A stretch of DNA of 64,000 nt. Source: an uncultured Mycoplasmatota bacterium (GTDB lineage Bacteria > Bacillota_I > Bacilli_A > RF39 > UBA660). The notes beneath the pieces are model-generated. The model was not told the origin of the DNA. It worked only from the letters and a program-made list of their open reading frames with translations, and ran no database searches. The position numbers and the translations under genes were made by a program. Each line of letters begins with the position of its first letter. Position 1 is the stretch's first letter. Where the stretch lies: NCBI GenBank assembly GCA_947056845.1, contig CAMSCJ010000003.1, positions 1 to 64,000 on the forward strand. Direction: 5' to 3'. Shown here in pieces: positions 1 to 8,547 of this stretch.

Positions 1-2
1 AT

Positions 3-680
3 TCAAATTCAATGCCGATAAAGATAGATAAGACAGGACCAACAGTAAGTTTAACTGCGATGTTAGGAAGTGAAGAGGGTTATGATACTCAGTCAATGAC
101 ATTAACAGCGAGTGCAAGTGATGTAGAAAGTGGAATAGAAAGATATGAGTTTTATAATGGAACAAACTTATTAGGAAGTAATACAATAGGAACAATAACA
201 ATAAGTAGTTTATTACATTCAGAAAGTAATTATAAAGTAAGAGTATATAATAAGGCTGGATTATATAGTGAAGCAAGTATAAGTGAGGCATGTTCAGTAG
301 ATACAAGTTTATCATCAAGTTGTAGTGGAGGAAAAAGAACAATTGTATATGTATGTACAGGAACAGGAAGAAAGTATAGTGTAACGGAGGAATGTAGTTG
401 TTCTAATGGAACATCTAGTGATCCATGTGCAAACTGTTATAATGGAGAAGTTAGCTTTGATGGAAAGTGTGGACCAAACGGAGGAAGTCAATTAACAGTT
501 TCTGGAACTTGTACAAATGGAGTCTTTACTCAAACATCTTCTCATTGTAGTTATAGTGGTGGAGGTGGCTCAGGCAGTCAATGGACTACCGTGGTTCATG
601 ATGGTGGCCATTGTCAAGTCACTGTAACTTGCCCTACACCTGGTGTTATAAATGGTAGTTGTACTACTTCGTGTGTATAA
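3..680 (+). CDS. Cys-rich surface/Ig-like protein, C-terminal part
   Basis: The frame is open to the left edge of the window, so this is the 3' part of a larger gene; the in-frame ATG at 12 is unlikely to be the true start. The first ~90 residues read like a bacterial Ig-like repeat of extracellular proteins (it opens with IDKTGPTVSLT and ends in a YKVRVYNKAG strand). The remaining ~125 residues hold 14 cysteines with many Gly, Ser and Thr and a GGGGSGS linker, which suggests a disulfide-rich extracellular tail. No LPXTG motif or C-terminal membrane segment is visible. Exact function is unknown; surface location is inferred from composition. A lipoprotein gene follows 19 bp downstream. Confidence 0.6.
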   Translation, partial: SNSMPIKIDKTGPTVSLTAMLGSEEGYDTQSMTLTASASDVESGIERYEFYNGTNLLGSNTIGTITISSLLHSESNYKVRVYNKAGLYSEASISEACSVDTSLSSSCSGGKRTIVYVCTGTGRKYSVTEECSCSNGTSSDPCANCYNGEVSFDGKCGPNGGSQLTVSGTCTNGVFTQTSSHCSYSGGGGSGSQWTTVVHDGGHCQVTVTCPTPGVINGSCTTSCV

Positions 681-699
681 TATAGGAAAGGATACTATT

Positions 700-1398
700 A
701 TGAATAAAAAAAATATATTAATTTCTATATTTATGATTTCTCTTTTATTAATATGTACATCATGCGATAAAAAGGTTGTTGATGATAATATTAGTGATTC
801 TAAAAATCATTTTAAAAGTAATGTTGAAAGTGTTTTAACCGAAATTGAGGCACTTGATTATGAAAGTACCTTGGGTGAATATAATAGTTATTTTATAGAA
901 AATGATTACTTGTATGGATCTAGTGTTTTTAAAGATATATCATCATATAGATTTAAATATGGAAGTATAATAAAGCAAAGTAATGATAAGATATATTTAT
1001 CAATTGAAAATAATGAATATTGTGCTATTAAGGATTTTGATGATAATGATTTTACAATATATGATATATCTGAAAAAGATAAGTGTCATAAATTTTATAT
1101 AGATGGAGATAAAATAAATTTATCATTAACAGCTACTTATTTGTCAAATAGTTATCCATATGATAATAATATAATTAGTGATGATTATATTATGTTATCA
1201 ACATTGAATAATATATTAGATAAAAGAAGTTATAGATATTCGTGGTATCGAAATGGCGAAGTGATAAGTGATTCTGACGTTAGTTCATACATTGTAAAAA
1301 AAGAATTCGAAGATGCAGATTACTATGTTGAAATAATTGCGCCAAATGGTGATAGCTTTAAATCAGAACCAGTAAATGTAAAAATTGATAGGAGATAA
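700..1398 (+). CDS. Putative lipoprotein of unknown function
   Basis: 232 residues. I chose the ATG at 700 because AGGAAAGG lies just upstream and because the product then begins with a perfect lipoprotein signal: two lysines, a hydrophobic core and CTSC at residues 19-22. The longer frame from 652 overlaps the upstream gene and puts a charged stretch before the signal. The mature part is acidic, rich in Asp, Asn and Tyr. Its last ~60 residues (the YSWYRNGEVI region) resemble an Ig-like strand pattern. I recognise no catalytic motif. It probably shares the transcript with the Cys-rich surface protein upstream and ends at the hairpin terminator at 1411. Confidence 0.65.
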   Translation: MNKKNILISIFMISLLLICTSCDKKVVDDNISDSKNHFKSNVESVLTEIEALDYESTLGEYNSYFIENDYLYGSSVFKDISSYRFKYGSIIKQSNDKIYLSIENNEYCAIKDFDDNDFTIYDISEKDKCHKFYIDGDKINLSLTATYLSNSYPYDNNIISDDYIMLSTLNNILDKRSYRYSWYRNGEVISDSDVSSYIVKKEFEDADYYVEIIAPNGDSFKSEPVNVKIDRR

Positions 1399-1410
1399 AA
1401 GATAATTTTT

Positions 1411-1436
1411 AGAGAATTAAATAATTCTCTTTTTTT
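1411..1436 (+). terminator. Rho-independent terminator
   Basis: Perfect 9-bp stem AGAGAATTA/TAATTCTCT (1411-1430) followed by a T run to 1436, immediately after the lipoprotein gene. Confidence 0.85.
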
Positions 1437-1483
1437 GGTTAATTTTGTCGATTTTGGTTAATGCTAATAAAAAGGTGATATAA

Positions 1484-1969
1484 ATGAAAAAAATTTTTTT
1501 ATTAGTATTTATGTTTGCATTGGTAGCTGTTTTTTATTCTAAAGTTGAGTATGATGCTTCTTTAGTGTTTAATGAGGATGAATATATAGATAATTATGAT
1601 TGTGAATATTTTTATATTGCTTCTAAGGATATTAAACTAAATACTAATAATCTAAATGATTATTTTTCTGATGAAGATATTAGAATCATGGGTATATATC
1701 CTGATTTAGAGAAGATATATAATGATGATTTAAAGAAAAAATTGGGTTACTATAGTTTTAGTTCATTATACGATAATAAAATTAATATAAATAATTTTAC
1801 AAATAATTATGTTAGGCTATTAAAAAACAATAGTTATATTGATGAAGCTAATATGGTTTATTTTGATGGTATTAATATTGATAGTGTATTAGTATATACT
1901 ACATATAATTCTATTTATTTGCATGATTCTAGGTATCATGGTTTTAGTTATAAAGTTAAAGAATTTTAA
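1484..1969 (+). CDS. Hypothetical exported/membrane-anchored protein
   Basis: 161 residues. The start is supported by AAAGGTGAT at 1471-1479. The N-terminus is a short Lys-Lys cap and a ~17-residue hydrophobic segment, fitting a signal peptide or membrane anchor. The rest is very rich in Asp, Asn, Tyr and Ile, and I recognise no domain. It stands between two terminators and so is probably a monocistronic gene. The composition resembles the lipoprotein upstream, so both may be surface proteins of narrow distribution. Confidence 0.55.
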   Translation: MKKIFLLVFMFALVAVFYSKVEYDASLVFNEDEYIDNYDCEYFYIASKDIKLNTNNLNDYFSDEDIRIMGIYPDLEKIYNDDLKKKLGYYSFSSLYDNKININNFTNNYVRLLKNNSYIDEANMVYFDGINIDSVLVYTTYNSIYLHDSRYHGFSYKVKEF

Positions 1970-1970
1970 A

Positions 1971-2001
1971 AAATATATAAATTTATTTTATATATTTTTT
2001 T
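1971..2001 (+). terminator. Rho-independent terminator
   Basis: 9-bp stem AAATATATA (1971-1979) / TATATATTT (1989-1997) with a T run, directly after the stop codon of the hypothetical exported protein. The stem is pure A/T, so strength is uncertain. Confidence 0.5.
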
Positions 2002-2002
2002 G

Positions 2003-2031
2003 TTGTATTTTGTCTAATTAAATAGTATAAT
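2003..2031 (+). promoter_or_regulatory. Promoter of the nfeD-SPFH operon
   Basis: TTGTAT at 2003-2008, a 17-bp spacer and TATAAT at 2026-2031, followed by the GAGGTGAT ribosome site at 2042. Confidence 0.7.
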
Positions 2032-2052
2032 TTAATTAGACGAGGTGATATT

Positions 2053-2475
2053 GTGAATGTGTTTATTTGGATAATTATTATAGTTCTACTTACTTTAGTA
2101 GAAATAATGACAATTAACTTAACAACAATTTGGTATGTTGCTAGTGCTATTGTATCTTTAATAATTTCTTTTTTCTCAGAAAATTTTTTGTTACAATTTG
2201 GAATCTTTGTTGTATTTGGTACAATTTTATTGTTGACAACAAGACCATTTTTGAAAAAATTGACTACTCATAAAAAGGAAGCTACAAATTTAGATCGTGT
2301 TATAGGTATGGAAGCAATTGTTACTGAATCAATTGATAAAAATACAATTGGTGAGGTTAAAGTTGATGGGAAAAGATGGTCAGCTTGTTCTAACCAAAAG
2401 ATTGATGTTAATTGCGTCGTTAAAGTTTTAAGTATTGATGGCGTTAAATTAAAAGTAGAAAGAATAGGAGAATAG
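2053..2475 (+). CDS. NfeD-family membrane protein
   Basis: 140 residues, GTG start chosen for its GAGGTGAT site. Two or three N-terminal hydrophobic segments (roughly residues 1-65) are followed by a soluble C-terminal domain of ~75 residues. That domain has the GxEAxVTE...GEVKVDGKRWSA pattern of the NfeD OB-fold. NfeD proteins pair with SPFH/flotillin-type proteins in the membrane and their genes are usually adjacent; here the SPFH gene starts 3 bp after the stop. This is the short, protease-less form of NfeD. Role: membrane microdomain or quality control, known only by family. Confidence 0.85.
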   Translation: MNVFIWIIIIVLLTLVEIMTINLTTIWYVASAIVSLIISFFSENFLLQFGIFVVFGTILLLTTRPFLKKLTTHKKEATNLDRVIGMEAIVTESIDKNTIGEVKVDGKRWSACSNQKIDVNCVVKVLSIDGVKLKVERIGE

Positions 2476-2478
2476 TTT

Positions 2479-3366
2479 ATGTGGATTTTTATTAGTATCT
2501 TGGTTATTGCTGGAATATTAATTATTCCAAATATTAAAATTGTTCCTCAAGCAAAATCATATGTTATTGAGCGAATTGGTTCATATTATGCAACTTGGGT
2601 TAATGGCTTACATTTTAAAATACCATTTGTTGATCGTGTTGCAAACATAGTTAATTTAAAGGAAATTGTTATGGATTTTGCGCCACAACCAGTTATTACA
2701 AAAGATAATGTTACAATGCAAATAGATACAGTTGTTTATTTTCAAATAACTGATGCTAAGTTATATACTTATGGTGTTGAGAATCCAATTAACGCAATTG
2801 AAAATTTAACTGCTACAACTTTACGTAATATTATTGGCGATTTGGAATTGGATCAAACATTAACATCTAGGGATTTAATTAATGCTAAAATGCGTTCGAT
2901 TTTGGATGAGGCAACAGATCCTTGGGGGATTAAAGTAAATCGTGTTGAAGTTAAAAATATCATTCCACCAAGAGATATTCAAGAAACAATGGAGAAACAA
3001 ATGCGTGCTGAACGTGAGAGACGTGAAAAAATTCTTCAAGCTGAAGGTGAAAAGAAATCAAGTATTTTAATTGCTGAAGGTGAGAAAGAAAGTGCTATCT
3101 TAAGAGCTGAGGCTAAAAAAGAAGCTCAAATAAAAGAGGCCGAAGGTGAGGCAGAAGCATTATTAAAAATAAAAACAGCTGAAGCTGAGGGTATTAGATT
3201 ATTAAAAGATGCTAAGGCTGATCAGGCAGTATTAACTTTAAAAAGTTTTGAAACTTTAGCTAATGTTGCTAATGGTCAAGCAACTAAGATAATAGTTCCA
3301 TCCGAATTACAAAATGTAGCTAGTTTAGGTACAACTTTAAGTGAAATGTTTAAAGATAAAAAATAA
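2479..3366 (+). CDS. SPFH/band-7 (stomatin-like) membrane protein
   Basis: 295 residues. One N-terminal membrane segment (residues ~2-17) is followed by the band-7 domain, including the typical stretches RIGSYYATW, LRNIIGDLELD and RVEVKNIIPP. A long Glu/Lys/Ala-rich coiled coil follows (residues ~170-245, repeated AEGEKxS units). This is the layout of stomatin/QmcA-type proteins that oligomerise on the membrane. It is co-transcribed with the NfeD partner 3 bp upstream and followed at 1 bp by a CPBP protease, so all three probably form one membrane-associated operon. Confidence 0.9.
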   Translation: MWIFISILVIAGILIIPNIKIVPQAKSYVIERIGSYYATWVNGLHFKIPFVDRVANIVNLKEIVMDFAPQPVITKDNVTMQIDTVVYFQITDAKLYTYGVENPINAIENLTATTLRNIIGDLELDQTLTSRDLINAKMRSILDEATDPWGIKVNRVEVKNIIPPRDIQETMEKQMRAERERREKILQAEGEKKSSILIAEGEKESAILRAEAKKEAQIKEAEGEAEALLKIKTAEAEGIRLLKDAKADQAVLTLKSFETLANVANGQATKIIVPSELQNVASLGTTLSEMFKDKK

Positions 3367-3367
3367 T

Positions 3368-4213
3368 ATGAAGAATATTTTAGAGTATATTAAAAATATT
3401 TTAAAAGTATTAATTTGGCCAATTATATTTATAATTGGTCAATTTTTATTAGTTATAATTTTTGGGATTATATTTAATACGATTAAATTTAATGATATTA
3501 AACTAGCTAATGATGGTCTAAAAAATGATGAATTAACAATAATTTTTAATGAATATATAAAAACAGAAGAATATCAAATGGAGGTACAAAATTATATTTC
3601 CAATAATGCCTTGGTTATTACAGTTATAACTTTTATAATATTTGGTTTTATTCTTTTCAAAGTTTATCATGGTTATAAAAAGGATTATGATAAGAAAATT
3701 AGTTTTAAAAATGTTTTCATATTTGTAATATTGGGTGTTACAATGAATTTAAGCTATAATTTGATAATTGGTAGTTTAAATAAAATGATTTTATTTAGTG
3801 ATGATTATTTTATAATAAGTATAGATATTTTAACTTATATGATTTGTACAGGAATATTGGGACCTATTTTAGAGGAATTATTATTTAGAGGAATTGTTTT
3901 TAATAGATTAAAGAAATTTAATAAACAGATGAAGGCTATTCTTTTAACGTCATTTATTTTTGCCTTTTTTCATTCTAATATTATTCAAATGATATATGCA
4001 TTTTGTTTAAGTTTTTTGTTAATATATGTTTATGAAAAGTATAAAAGCATTAAAGCTCCAATTATAGTTCATATAGCATCTAATATTATGAATTTTTTTA
4101 CATGTATGCTAATTAATAATAATAATTTATTTATAAATTCGCTGTTAATGATAGTATCGTTTATAATTTTATTTTTATTTCATAGGAATCTTTTTAAACA
4201 TGATTTATTATAG
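3368..4213 (+). CDS. CPBP-family intramembrane metalloprotease
   Basis: 281 residues from the ATG at 3368, placed 1 bp after the SPFH stop; an earlier start would overlap that gene. It is polytopic, with about seven hydrophobic segments. The CPBP/CAAX-protease signature is present: EE at residues ~169-170 followed by an Arg (EELLFRG), then FAFFH, then HIASNIMN near the C-terminus, which supply the metal ligands. Known members process prenylated proteins or bacteriocin-related peptides; the substrate here is unknown. No clear ribosome site is visible, so translation may be coupled to the upstream gene. Confidence 0.85.
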   Translation: MKNILEYIKNILKVLIWPIIFIIGQFLLVIIFGIIFNTIKFNDIKLANDGLKNDELTIIFNEYIKTEEYQMEVQNYISNNALVITVITFIIFGFILFKVYHGYKKDYDKKISFKNVFIFVILGVTMNLSYNLIIGSLNKMILFSDDYFIISIDILTYMICTGILGPILEELLFRGIVFNRLKKFNKQMKAILLTSFIFAFFHSNIIQMIYAFCLSFLLIYVYEKYKSIKAPIIVHIASNIMNFFTCMLINNNNLFINSLLMIVSFIILFLFHRNLFKHDLL

Positions 4214-4230
4214 ATGTTATAATGTGAATA

Positions 4231-4257
4231 AAAACTAGTATAAAATACAGTTTTTTT
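4231..4257 (+). terminator. Rho-independent terminator
   Basis: Stem AAAACT-(A)-GTAT / ATAC-AGTTTT with one bulged A and a T run to 4257, downstream of the CPBP protease gene. Confidence 0.75.
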
Positions 4258-4258
4258 C

Positions 4259-4287
4259 TTAACAAGATATTATTATTTTGTTATAAT
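4259..4287 (+). promoter_or_regulatory. Promoter of hydrolase-ddl operon
   Basis: TTAACA at 4259-4264, 17-bp spacer, TATAAT at 4282-4287, 15 bp before the hydrolase ATG. The short leader leaves little room for a ribosome site (TGGTG at 4292). Confidence 0.65.
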
Positions 4288-4302
4288 ATATATGGTGTAT
4301 TT

Positions 4303-5034
4303 ATGAAAAAGAAAATAAAAAATATTGATATAAATTATATAAGATATGGTCATAATCAAAAGAAAGCAATTGTATTATTACATGGCTGGGGACAAAATAT
4401 TGAAATGATGCGACCAATTGGTGATAATTTGCAAGATTCATTTGATATAGTGATTATTGATTTACCTGGGTATGGCTTAAGTGATGAACCAGATTATGTT
4501 TGGACTGTGTATGATTATGCTGATGCTATTAATGATTTATTAAATAGTTTAAAAATAAAGAATCCAATTATAATTGGGCACTCTTTTGGTGGTAAGATTG
4601 CGCTAGTATATGCTAGTAAATACATGGTTGAAAAATTAGTTTTGTTTGGTAGTCCATATAGACCAGAGATACAAAAATTGTCATTAAAGACAAAATTGTT
4701 AAAAAAAATAGCCAAAATAAAAATATTATCACCATTAGTGGAAATAGCAAAAAAACATATTGGTTCAACTGATTATAAAAATGCTAGTTCTATGATGCGT
4801 AAAATATTAGTTGAAACAGTTAATTTAGATATTACAGTTGATGTGAAAAAAATAAAATGTTCAACTTTATTAATTTGGGGAGAAAAAGATACAGCTGTAC
4901 CACTTGAGAGGGCATATGAATTAGAAAAATTAATAAATGATGCTGGAGTTGTCGTTTATGATGAGTGTACACATTATGCTTATTTGGAACGCTTAAATCA
5001 AACGATAAGTATATTAAATAGTTTTTTGAAGTAG
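4303..5034 (+). CDS. Alpha/beta-fold hydrolase
   Basis: 243 residues, full-length for the family. Visible features are the oxyanion-hole HGWGQN near residue 28, the nucleophile elbow GHSFGG near residue 95, an acidic residue in WGEKDTAVP near 195 and the catalytic His in THYAYLE near 225, which together make a complete Ser-Asp-His triad. The substrate cannot be told from the sequence; esterases, C-C bond hydrolases and peptidases share this fold. It lies 11 bp upstream of ddl on the same strand and is likely co-transcribed. Confidence 0.85.
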   Translation: MKKKIKNIDINYIRYGHNQKKAIVLLHGWGQNIEMMRPIGDNLQDSFDIVIIDLPGYGLSDEPDYVWTVYDYADAINDLLNSLKIKNPIIIGHSFGGKIALVYASKYMVEKLVLFGSPYRPEIQKLSLKTKLLKKIAKIKILSPLVEIAKKHIGSTDYKNASSMMRKILVETVNLDITVDVKKIKCSTLLIWGEKDTAVPLERAYELEKLINDAGVVVYDECTHYAYLERLNQTISILNSFLK

Positions 5035-5045
5035 GAGAGATAGTT

Positions 5046-6248
5046 ATGAAGTTAAAATTAGGTGTTATATTTGGTGGAGCAACTGTTGAGCATGAGATAA
5101 GTATTATTACAGCAGTACAGGCAATGGAGAATTTAGACCAAGAAAAATATGATATCATACCTATTTATATTGATAAGGAAAGAAATTGGTATACAGGAAA
5201 ATTATTAAAGGATATAAATCTGTATAAAAATTTTGATGATTTAAAAAAATATGCGAAGCGATGTATGATGTATAATAAAAGTGGTCGTTTTGTTTTGCAA
5301 TCAATAGGATTATTTAAGAAAATAATTACAGATATAGATATAATTTTGCCAATTGTTCATGGTAATAATGTCGAGGATGGTACTTTAGCTGGATTTTTAG
5401 AGATGCTGGGAGTTCCTTATGTTGGTAGTCGAATAATAGGTTCAGCATTAGGTCAGGATAAGGTTGTTCAAAAGCAGGTTTTGCATAATGAAGGGTTGCC
5501 TGTCGTAGACTATATTTGGTTTTATGATAGTGAATATTTTATAAAAAAAGATGAAATAATTATGAATATTGAACAATTGAAATATCCTGTTGTTGTGAAA
5601 CCAGCTACATTAGGTAGTAGTATAGGAATTAAGATTGCTAAAGATAGAGAAGAATTGACTGAGGCAATTAATGATGCGATTAAGTATGATAATAAGATTA
5701 TAGTTGAAGCGACTGTAAAAAATTTATTAGAGGTAAATTGTGCTGTTTTAGGTAATTATGAATTCCAAGAGACTAGTCTCATAGCCCAAATGAAGTTGAA
5801 AAATGCTATTTTAACATTTGATGATAAATATATAGGTAGTGGCAAGGGTTGTAAAAAGGCTGGCTCATTAAAAAATTCTACTATGGATAATGCTGATTTT
5901 AAAATTCCAGCTGATTTAGATGAAAGCTTGACTGATGAAATTTATAACTTAGCTAAAAAAACTTTTATGGTGCTTAATTTAAGTGGTATTGCACGAATTG
6001 ATTTTTTAATTGATGATAAAACTAAAAAGATTTATATAAATGAACCAAATACAATTCCAGGTAGTTTAGCTTTCTATTTATTTGATAAAAACTTTAAAAA
6101 TTATACAAAATTATTAGATGAGCTAATTATTTTAGCAATTAAAGATTATAAAAAACGTAATAGAAAAATTACATCATTCGATAATAATATTTTAAGTACT
6201 TATAATTCTAATAGTTCTCTAAAGGGGAGCAAAAAGTTTCATAATTAG
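5046..6248 (+). CDS. ddl: D-alanine--D-alanine ligase
   Basis: 400 residues. This is an ATP-grasp enzyme that would join two D-Ala in the cytoplasm for peptidoglycan precursors. The N-terminus has GGATVEHEIS, which is the Ddl GGxSxEHExS motif, then HGNNVEDG in place of the usual HGxxGEDG. KPATLGSSIGI follows in the ATP-grasp core, then the omega-loop start FDDKYIG and the Mg-binding end NEPNTIPGS near residue 335. It is somewhat longer than most Ddl proteins because of a polar Lys/Asn/Ser tail of ~35 residues. GGAGAG lies upstream of the ATG. D-Ala-D-Lac activity cannot be excluded from sequence alone. Confidence 0.9.
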   Translation: MKLKLGVIFGGATVEHEISIITAVQAMENLDQEKYDIIPIYIDKERNWYTGKLLKDINLYKNFDDLKKYAKRCMMYNKSGRFVLQSIGLFKKIITDIDIILPIVHGNNVEDGTLAGFLEMLGVPYVGSRIIGSALGQDKVVQKQVLHNEGLPVVDYIWFYDSEYFIKKDEIIMNIEQLKYPVVVKPATLGSSIGIKIAKDREELTEAINDAIKYDNKIIVEATVKNLLEVNCAVLGNYEFQETSLIAQMKLKNAILTFDDKYIGSGKGCKKAGSLKNSTMDNADFKIPADLDESLTDEIYNLAKKTFMVLNLSGIARIDFLIDDKTKKIYINEPNTIPGSLAFYLFDKNFKNYTKLLDELIILAIKDYKKRNRKITSFDNNILSTYNSNSSLKGSKKFHN

Positions 6249-6285
6249 TATAAACAATATGAAATAATAGAGGATGTGTTTATAG

Positions 6286-6792
6286 ATGGATAATTATTTT
6301 ATTAGCCAATTAGAAGCAGGGAATGAATACAATGTTTGTTTTATGGTACATAATGCTTATTGGCATTATTTAGATAAACTGAATCGTAAATATGAAGGAT
6401 GTAGTATCGATATATATGGTAGTAGTATGTCTTATTTTCACATTCGAAATAGGAATCGACCATTTGATTATGATTATGACTTAATTATCATAAGTAGTGC
6501 TGGTGAGTTTAATAAAGAATCTGACTGGAAGAGAATGGAAAAAATTGCAATAAAGATATCACAAGATAAAAATAAGAGGGTAACAATAGGTTATAACTAC
6601 TTTCTTCCAAAAACAGAAAGAACAAAAGATATTTCTGAAATTTTTAAAGTAGAGTCATTTGATTGTGGAGAAACGCCTTTTAATCAGGATATACCTCTTT
6701 CGCAAATGAATGATGATGTATATAGTTTATTAGCATTATTATCCCAAAAGCATGATGAATTAGAGCAAAGTAAAAAGTTAATAAAAAAATAA
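6286..6792 (+). CDS. Hypothetical protein, nucleotidyltransferase-like pattern
   Basis: 168 residues, not recognised. Residues ~43-66 read IDIYGSS...DYDYDLIII. That resembles the hGS-x(n)-DxD core of minimal nucleotidyltransferases, but the spacing is longer than usual. AGAGGATGTG lies upstream of the ATG. The C-terminal ~20 residues are Lys/Glu-rich. The gene is 37 bp after ddl on the same strand and ends in a bidirectional hairpin shared with the convergent oxidoreductase gene. No function is assigned. Confidence 0.5.
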   Translation: MDNYFISQLEAGNEYNVCFMVHNAYWHYLDKLNRKYEGCSIDIYGSSMSYFHIRNRNRPFDYDYDLIIISSAGEFNKESDWKRMEKIAIKISQDKNKRVTIGYNYFLPKTERTKDISEIFKVESFDCGETPFNQDIPLSQMNDDVYSLLALLSQKHDELEQSKKLIKK

Positions 6793-6812
6793 TTAGATTT
6801 CTAATTATTTTT
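6785..6812. terminator. Bidirectional terminator between convergent genes
   Basis: Perfect 12-bp stem AAAAATAATTAG / CTAATTATTTTT with an ATTT loop. It overlaps the 3' ends of both convergent genes, and the A/T arms give a T run in either direction. Confidence 0.75.
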
Positions 6813-8271
6813 CATTTAATTTAATGCTTTTATTACTAGGACCTTTAATGACATTTCCATCAATATCATATCTTGAACCATGACATGGGCAATCCCATGT
6901 CTTTTCTTCATTATTGAAAATTAGACTACAACCCATGTGTGGACATTTATTTTGAACAATATGTTCTTTTTTATTCTCATCGATATAAATAGCACAATCG
7001 ATATTATTTATTTTTTTAAACAATACGTTTTCATAGAAATCTTTATTTTTATTTATTTTACTATCAATCATTGATGATATAGTTGTAAATCCATCAACAA
7101 AAAAGTTTTTTATTTGCTCCATTGTTATTTCTCGTTCAGGATCAAATAGGCTTATATATTGATTGTTTTCATTAGTAATTAAGTCACTTAAGATTTTACC
7201 AGCTAAGGTCCCGTTTGTCATGCCCCATTTGTTAAAGCCCGTTGCAATATAAAGATTTTCTTTTATTTTTCCAATGATAGGTAATTTATCATTTGTTATT
7301 AAGTCATAAGTAAACCATAGATTAGTTATTTTATTAGGAAATTTACTTTCAAATTTTTTTATGAGAGTTTTAAAATTAGCTTCATTATTTAAATTTTTTG
7401 ATAGTTTACTTTCAATGCTAGCAAAAATTATATAATTTTCTTGATCATGATGATATCTAGTTGAAATGATTGGCTTATGATTTGTGATGGCATTATATTT
7501 TTTTAATTTATCTATTTTAGAAGCAAGAACATATTCTTTTTCAAGATGGGTCTTAAATGGAATTAAACCAGGTATAACAAAAAAGGGATAGTGAGTTGCT
7601 ATAATAATCTTATTAGCTGTAATTATATTTCTATTTGTGTAAACATTATAATAATGATCCAATTTCTCAATTTTTAAAGCAGTAGTATTTTCATATATTT
7701 TAGCATTTGTTTTAAGTATTTCCTCTGTTAATTTATATAGATATTTGATAGGGTGAAAAATAGCTGTATTATCGACTTTAATGCCATATTTGCAATCTAG
7801 ATTATTTGGTAATTTATTGATAACTTTATAGTCAAGGTTAACTTTATCAAAAAATTGTTGTTCTTTTAGAAATTCTTTTATTTCACTATCATTAGTTGTA
7901 TATACAAATGATGAATTTTTTAAGTAATCACAATCAATGTTATATTTTTTTATATTGGCTTCAATTAAATTAATAGCATCTAATTGTGATTGCAAGTATT
8001 TTAAACTAGTATTGAAGTCAAAAATTTTCTCTAATTTATGATAGACTAGTCCTTGTAAAAAAGTAATTTTTCCGGTTGTATTTAAAGTAGCACCACTACC
8101 AATTTCATTAGCCTCAATTAGAGTTATATCTAAATTTTGATCTTTAAGATAAAAGGCTGTTGAAATACCTGTAATACCACCACCAATAATTAAAATATCA
8201 GTTTTAATATCATTCGTCAGTTCTTTTGTTTCAAATGATTTGTTTATTTTCCAAATTGATTCATTTTTCAT
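6805..8271 (-). CDS. FAD-dependent oxidoreductase with C-terminal Rieske domain
   Basis: 488 residues. The N-terminus has the FAD/NAD-binding GGGITG motif (residues ~27-32) of the D-amino-acid oxidase/glycine oxidase family; the middle contains the GATLNTTGKIT and ATGFNKWGMTNG stretches typical of that family. The last ~75 residues form a Rieske [2Fe-2S] domain with CPHMGC and CPCHGS, so both Cys-His pairs are present. Similar DAO-Rieske fusions occur in Bacillus and Clostridium; the substrate is not known. The start is supported by GGTGAT just upstream. It is convergent with the hypothetical gene at 6286. Confidence 0.88.
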   Translation of the reverse strand: MKNESIWKINKSFETKELTNDIKTDILIIGGGITGISTAFYLKDQNLDITLIEANEIGSGATLNTTGKITFLQGLVYHKLEKIFDFNTSLKYLQSQLDAINLIEANIKKYNIDCDYLKNSSFVYTTNDSEIKEFLKEQQFFDKVNLDYKVINKLPNNLDCKYGIKVDNTAIFHPIKYLYKLTEEILKTNAKIYENTTALKIEKLDHYYNVYTNRNIITANKIIIATHYPFFVIPGLIPFKTHLEKEYVLASKIDKLKKYNAITNHKPIISTRYHHDQENYIIFASIESKLSKNLNNEANFKTLIKKFESKFPNKITNLWFTYDLITNDKLPIIGKIKENLYIATGFNKWGMTNGTLAGKILSDLITNENNQYISLFDPEREITMEQIKNFFVDGFTTISSMIDSKINKNKDFYENVLFKKINNIDCAIYIDENKKEHIVQNKCPHMGCSLIFNNEEKTWDCPCHGSRYDIDGNVIKGPSNKSIKLNEK

Positions 8272-8411
8272 TATATCACCATTTTGTTATGGTAAGAATA
8301 TTATGAATCTATACATAATAAATTGGTAATTAACTTAATTGCATTTTTCTTCTATAAAAAAACAACATCATTATGATAATGTCTACTAAGGGGGCAGTTC
8401 AAATTATCATA

Positions 8412-8437
8412 AAAACGACTTTTTAGGAAGTCGTTTT
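8412..8437. terminator. Hairpin, possible terminator in intergenic region
   Basis: Perfect 10-bp stem AAAACGACTT (8412-8421) / AAGTCGTTTT (8428-8437). It sits between the divergent starts at 8271 and 8548, downstream of no visible gene, so it may be the remnant end of a lost gene. The rest of 8272-8547 holds a second small hairpin near 8370 (CATTAT/ATAATG) and the repeat at 8450. Confidence 0.5.
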
Positions 8438-8449
8438 GCTTATACCTGA

Positions 8450-8478
8450 AAAAGTTCGAGTTTCTTATCAATCTGGTG
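8450..8478. repeat. Copy of the tRNA-Glu 3'-flank (partial duplication)
   Basis: 29 nt matching 9787-9815 with two mismatches. The matched part at 9787 covers the encoded CCA end of tRNA-Glu plus the adjacent terminator arm. The sequence on the other side (8479 onward) is not tRNA-like. The two copies bracket the nucleotidase and Nudix genes in direct orientation. Confidence 0.6.
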
Positions 8479-8547
8479 CCCTAAGGAAGGACGTACAACA
8501 ACTTTTTTTAAATATCAATATATGTTATACTATAAAAGGTGATTAAA

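Noticed and set aside
4515-5158. Minus-strand frames opposite the alpha/beta hydrolase and ddl
   Set aside because: They are shadows of well-supported genes on the plus strand.
8412-8437. T-box or other riboswitch leader before the nucleotidase gene
   Set aside because: No T-box sequence or specifier loop is seen; only an isolated hairpin.
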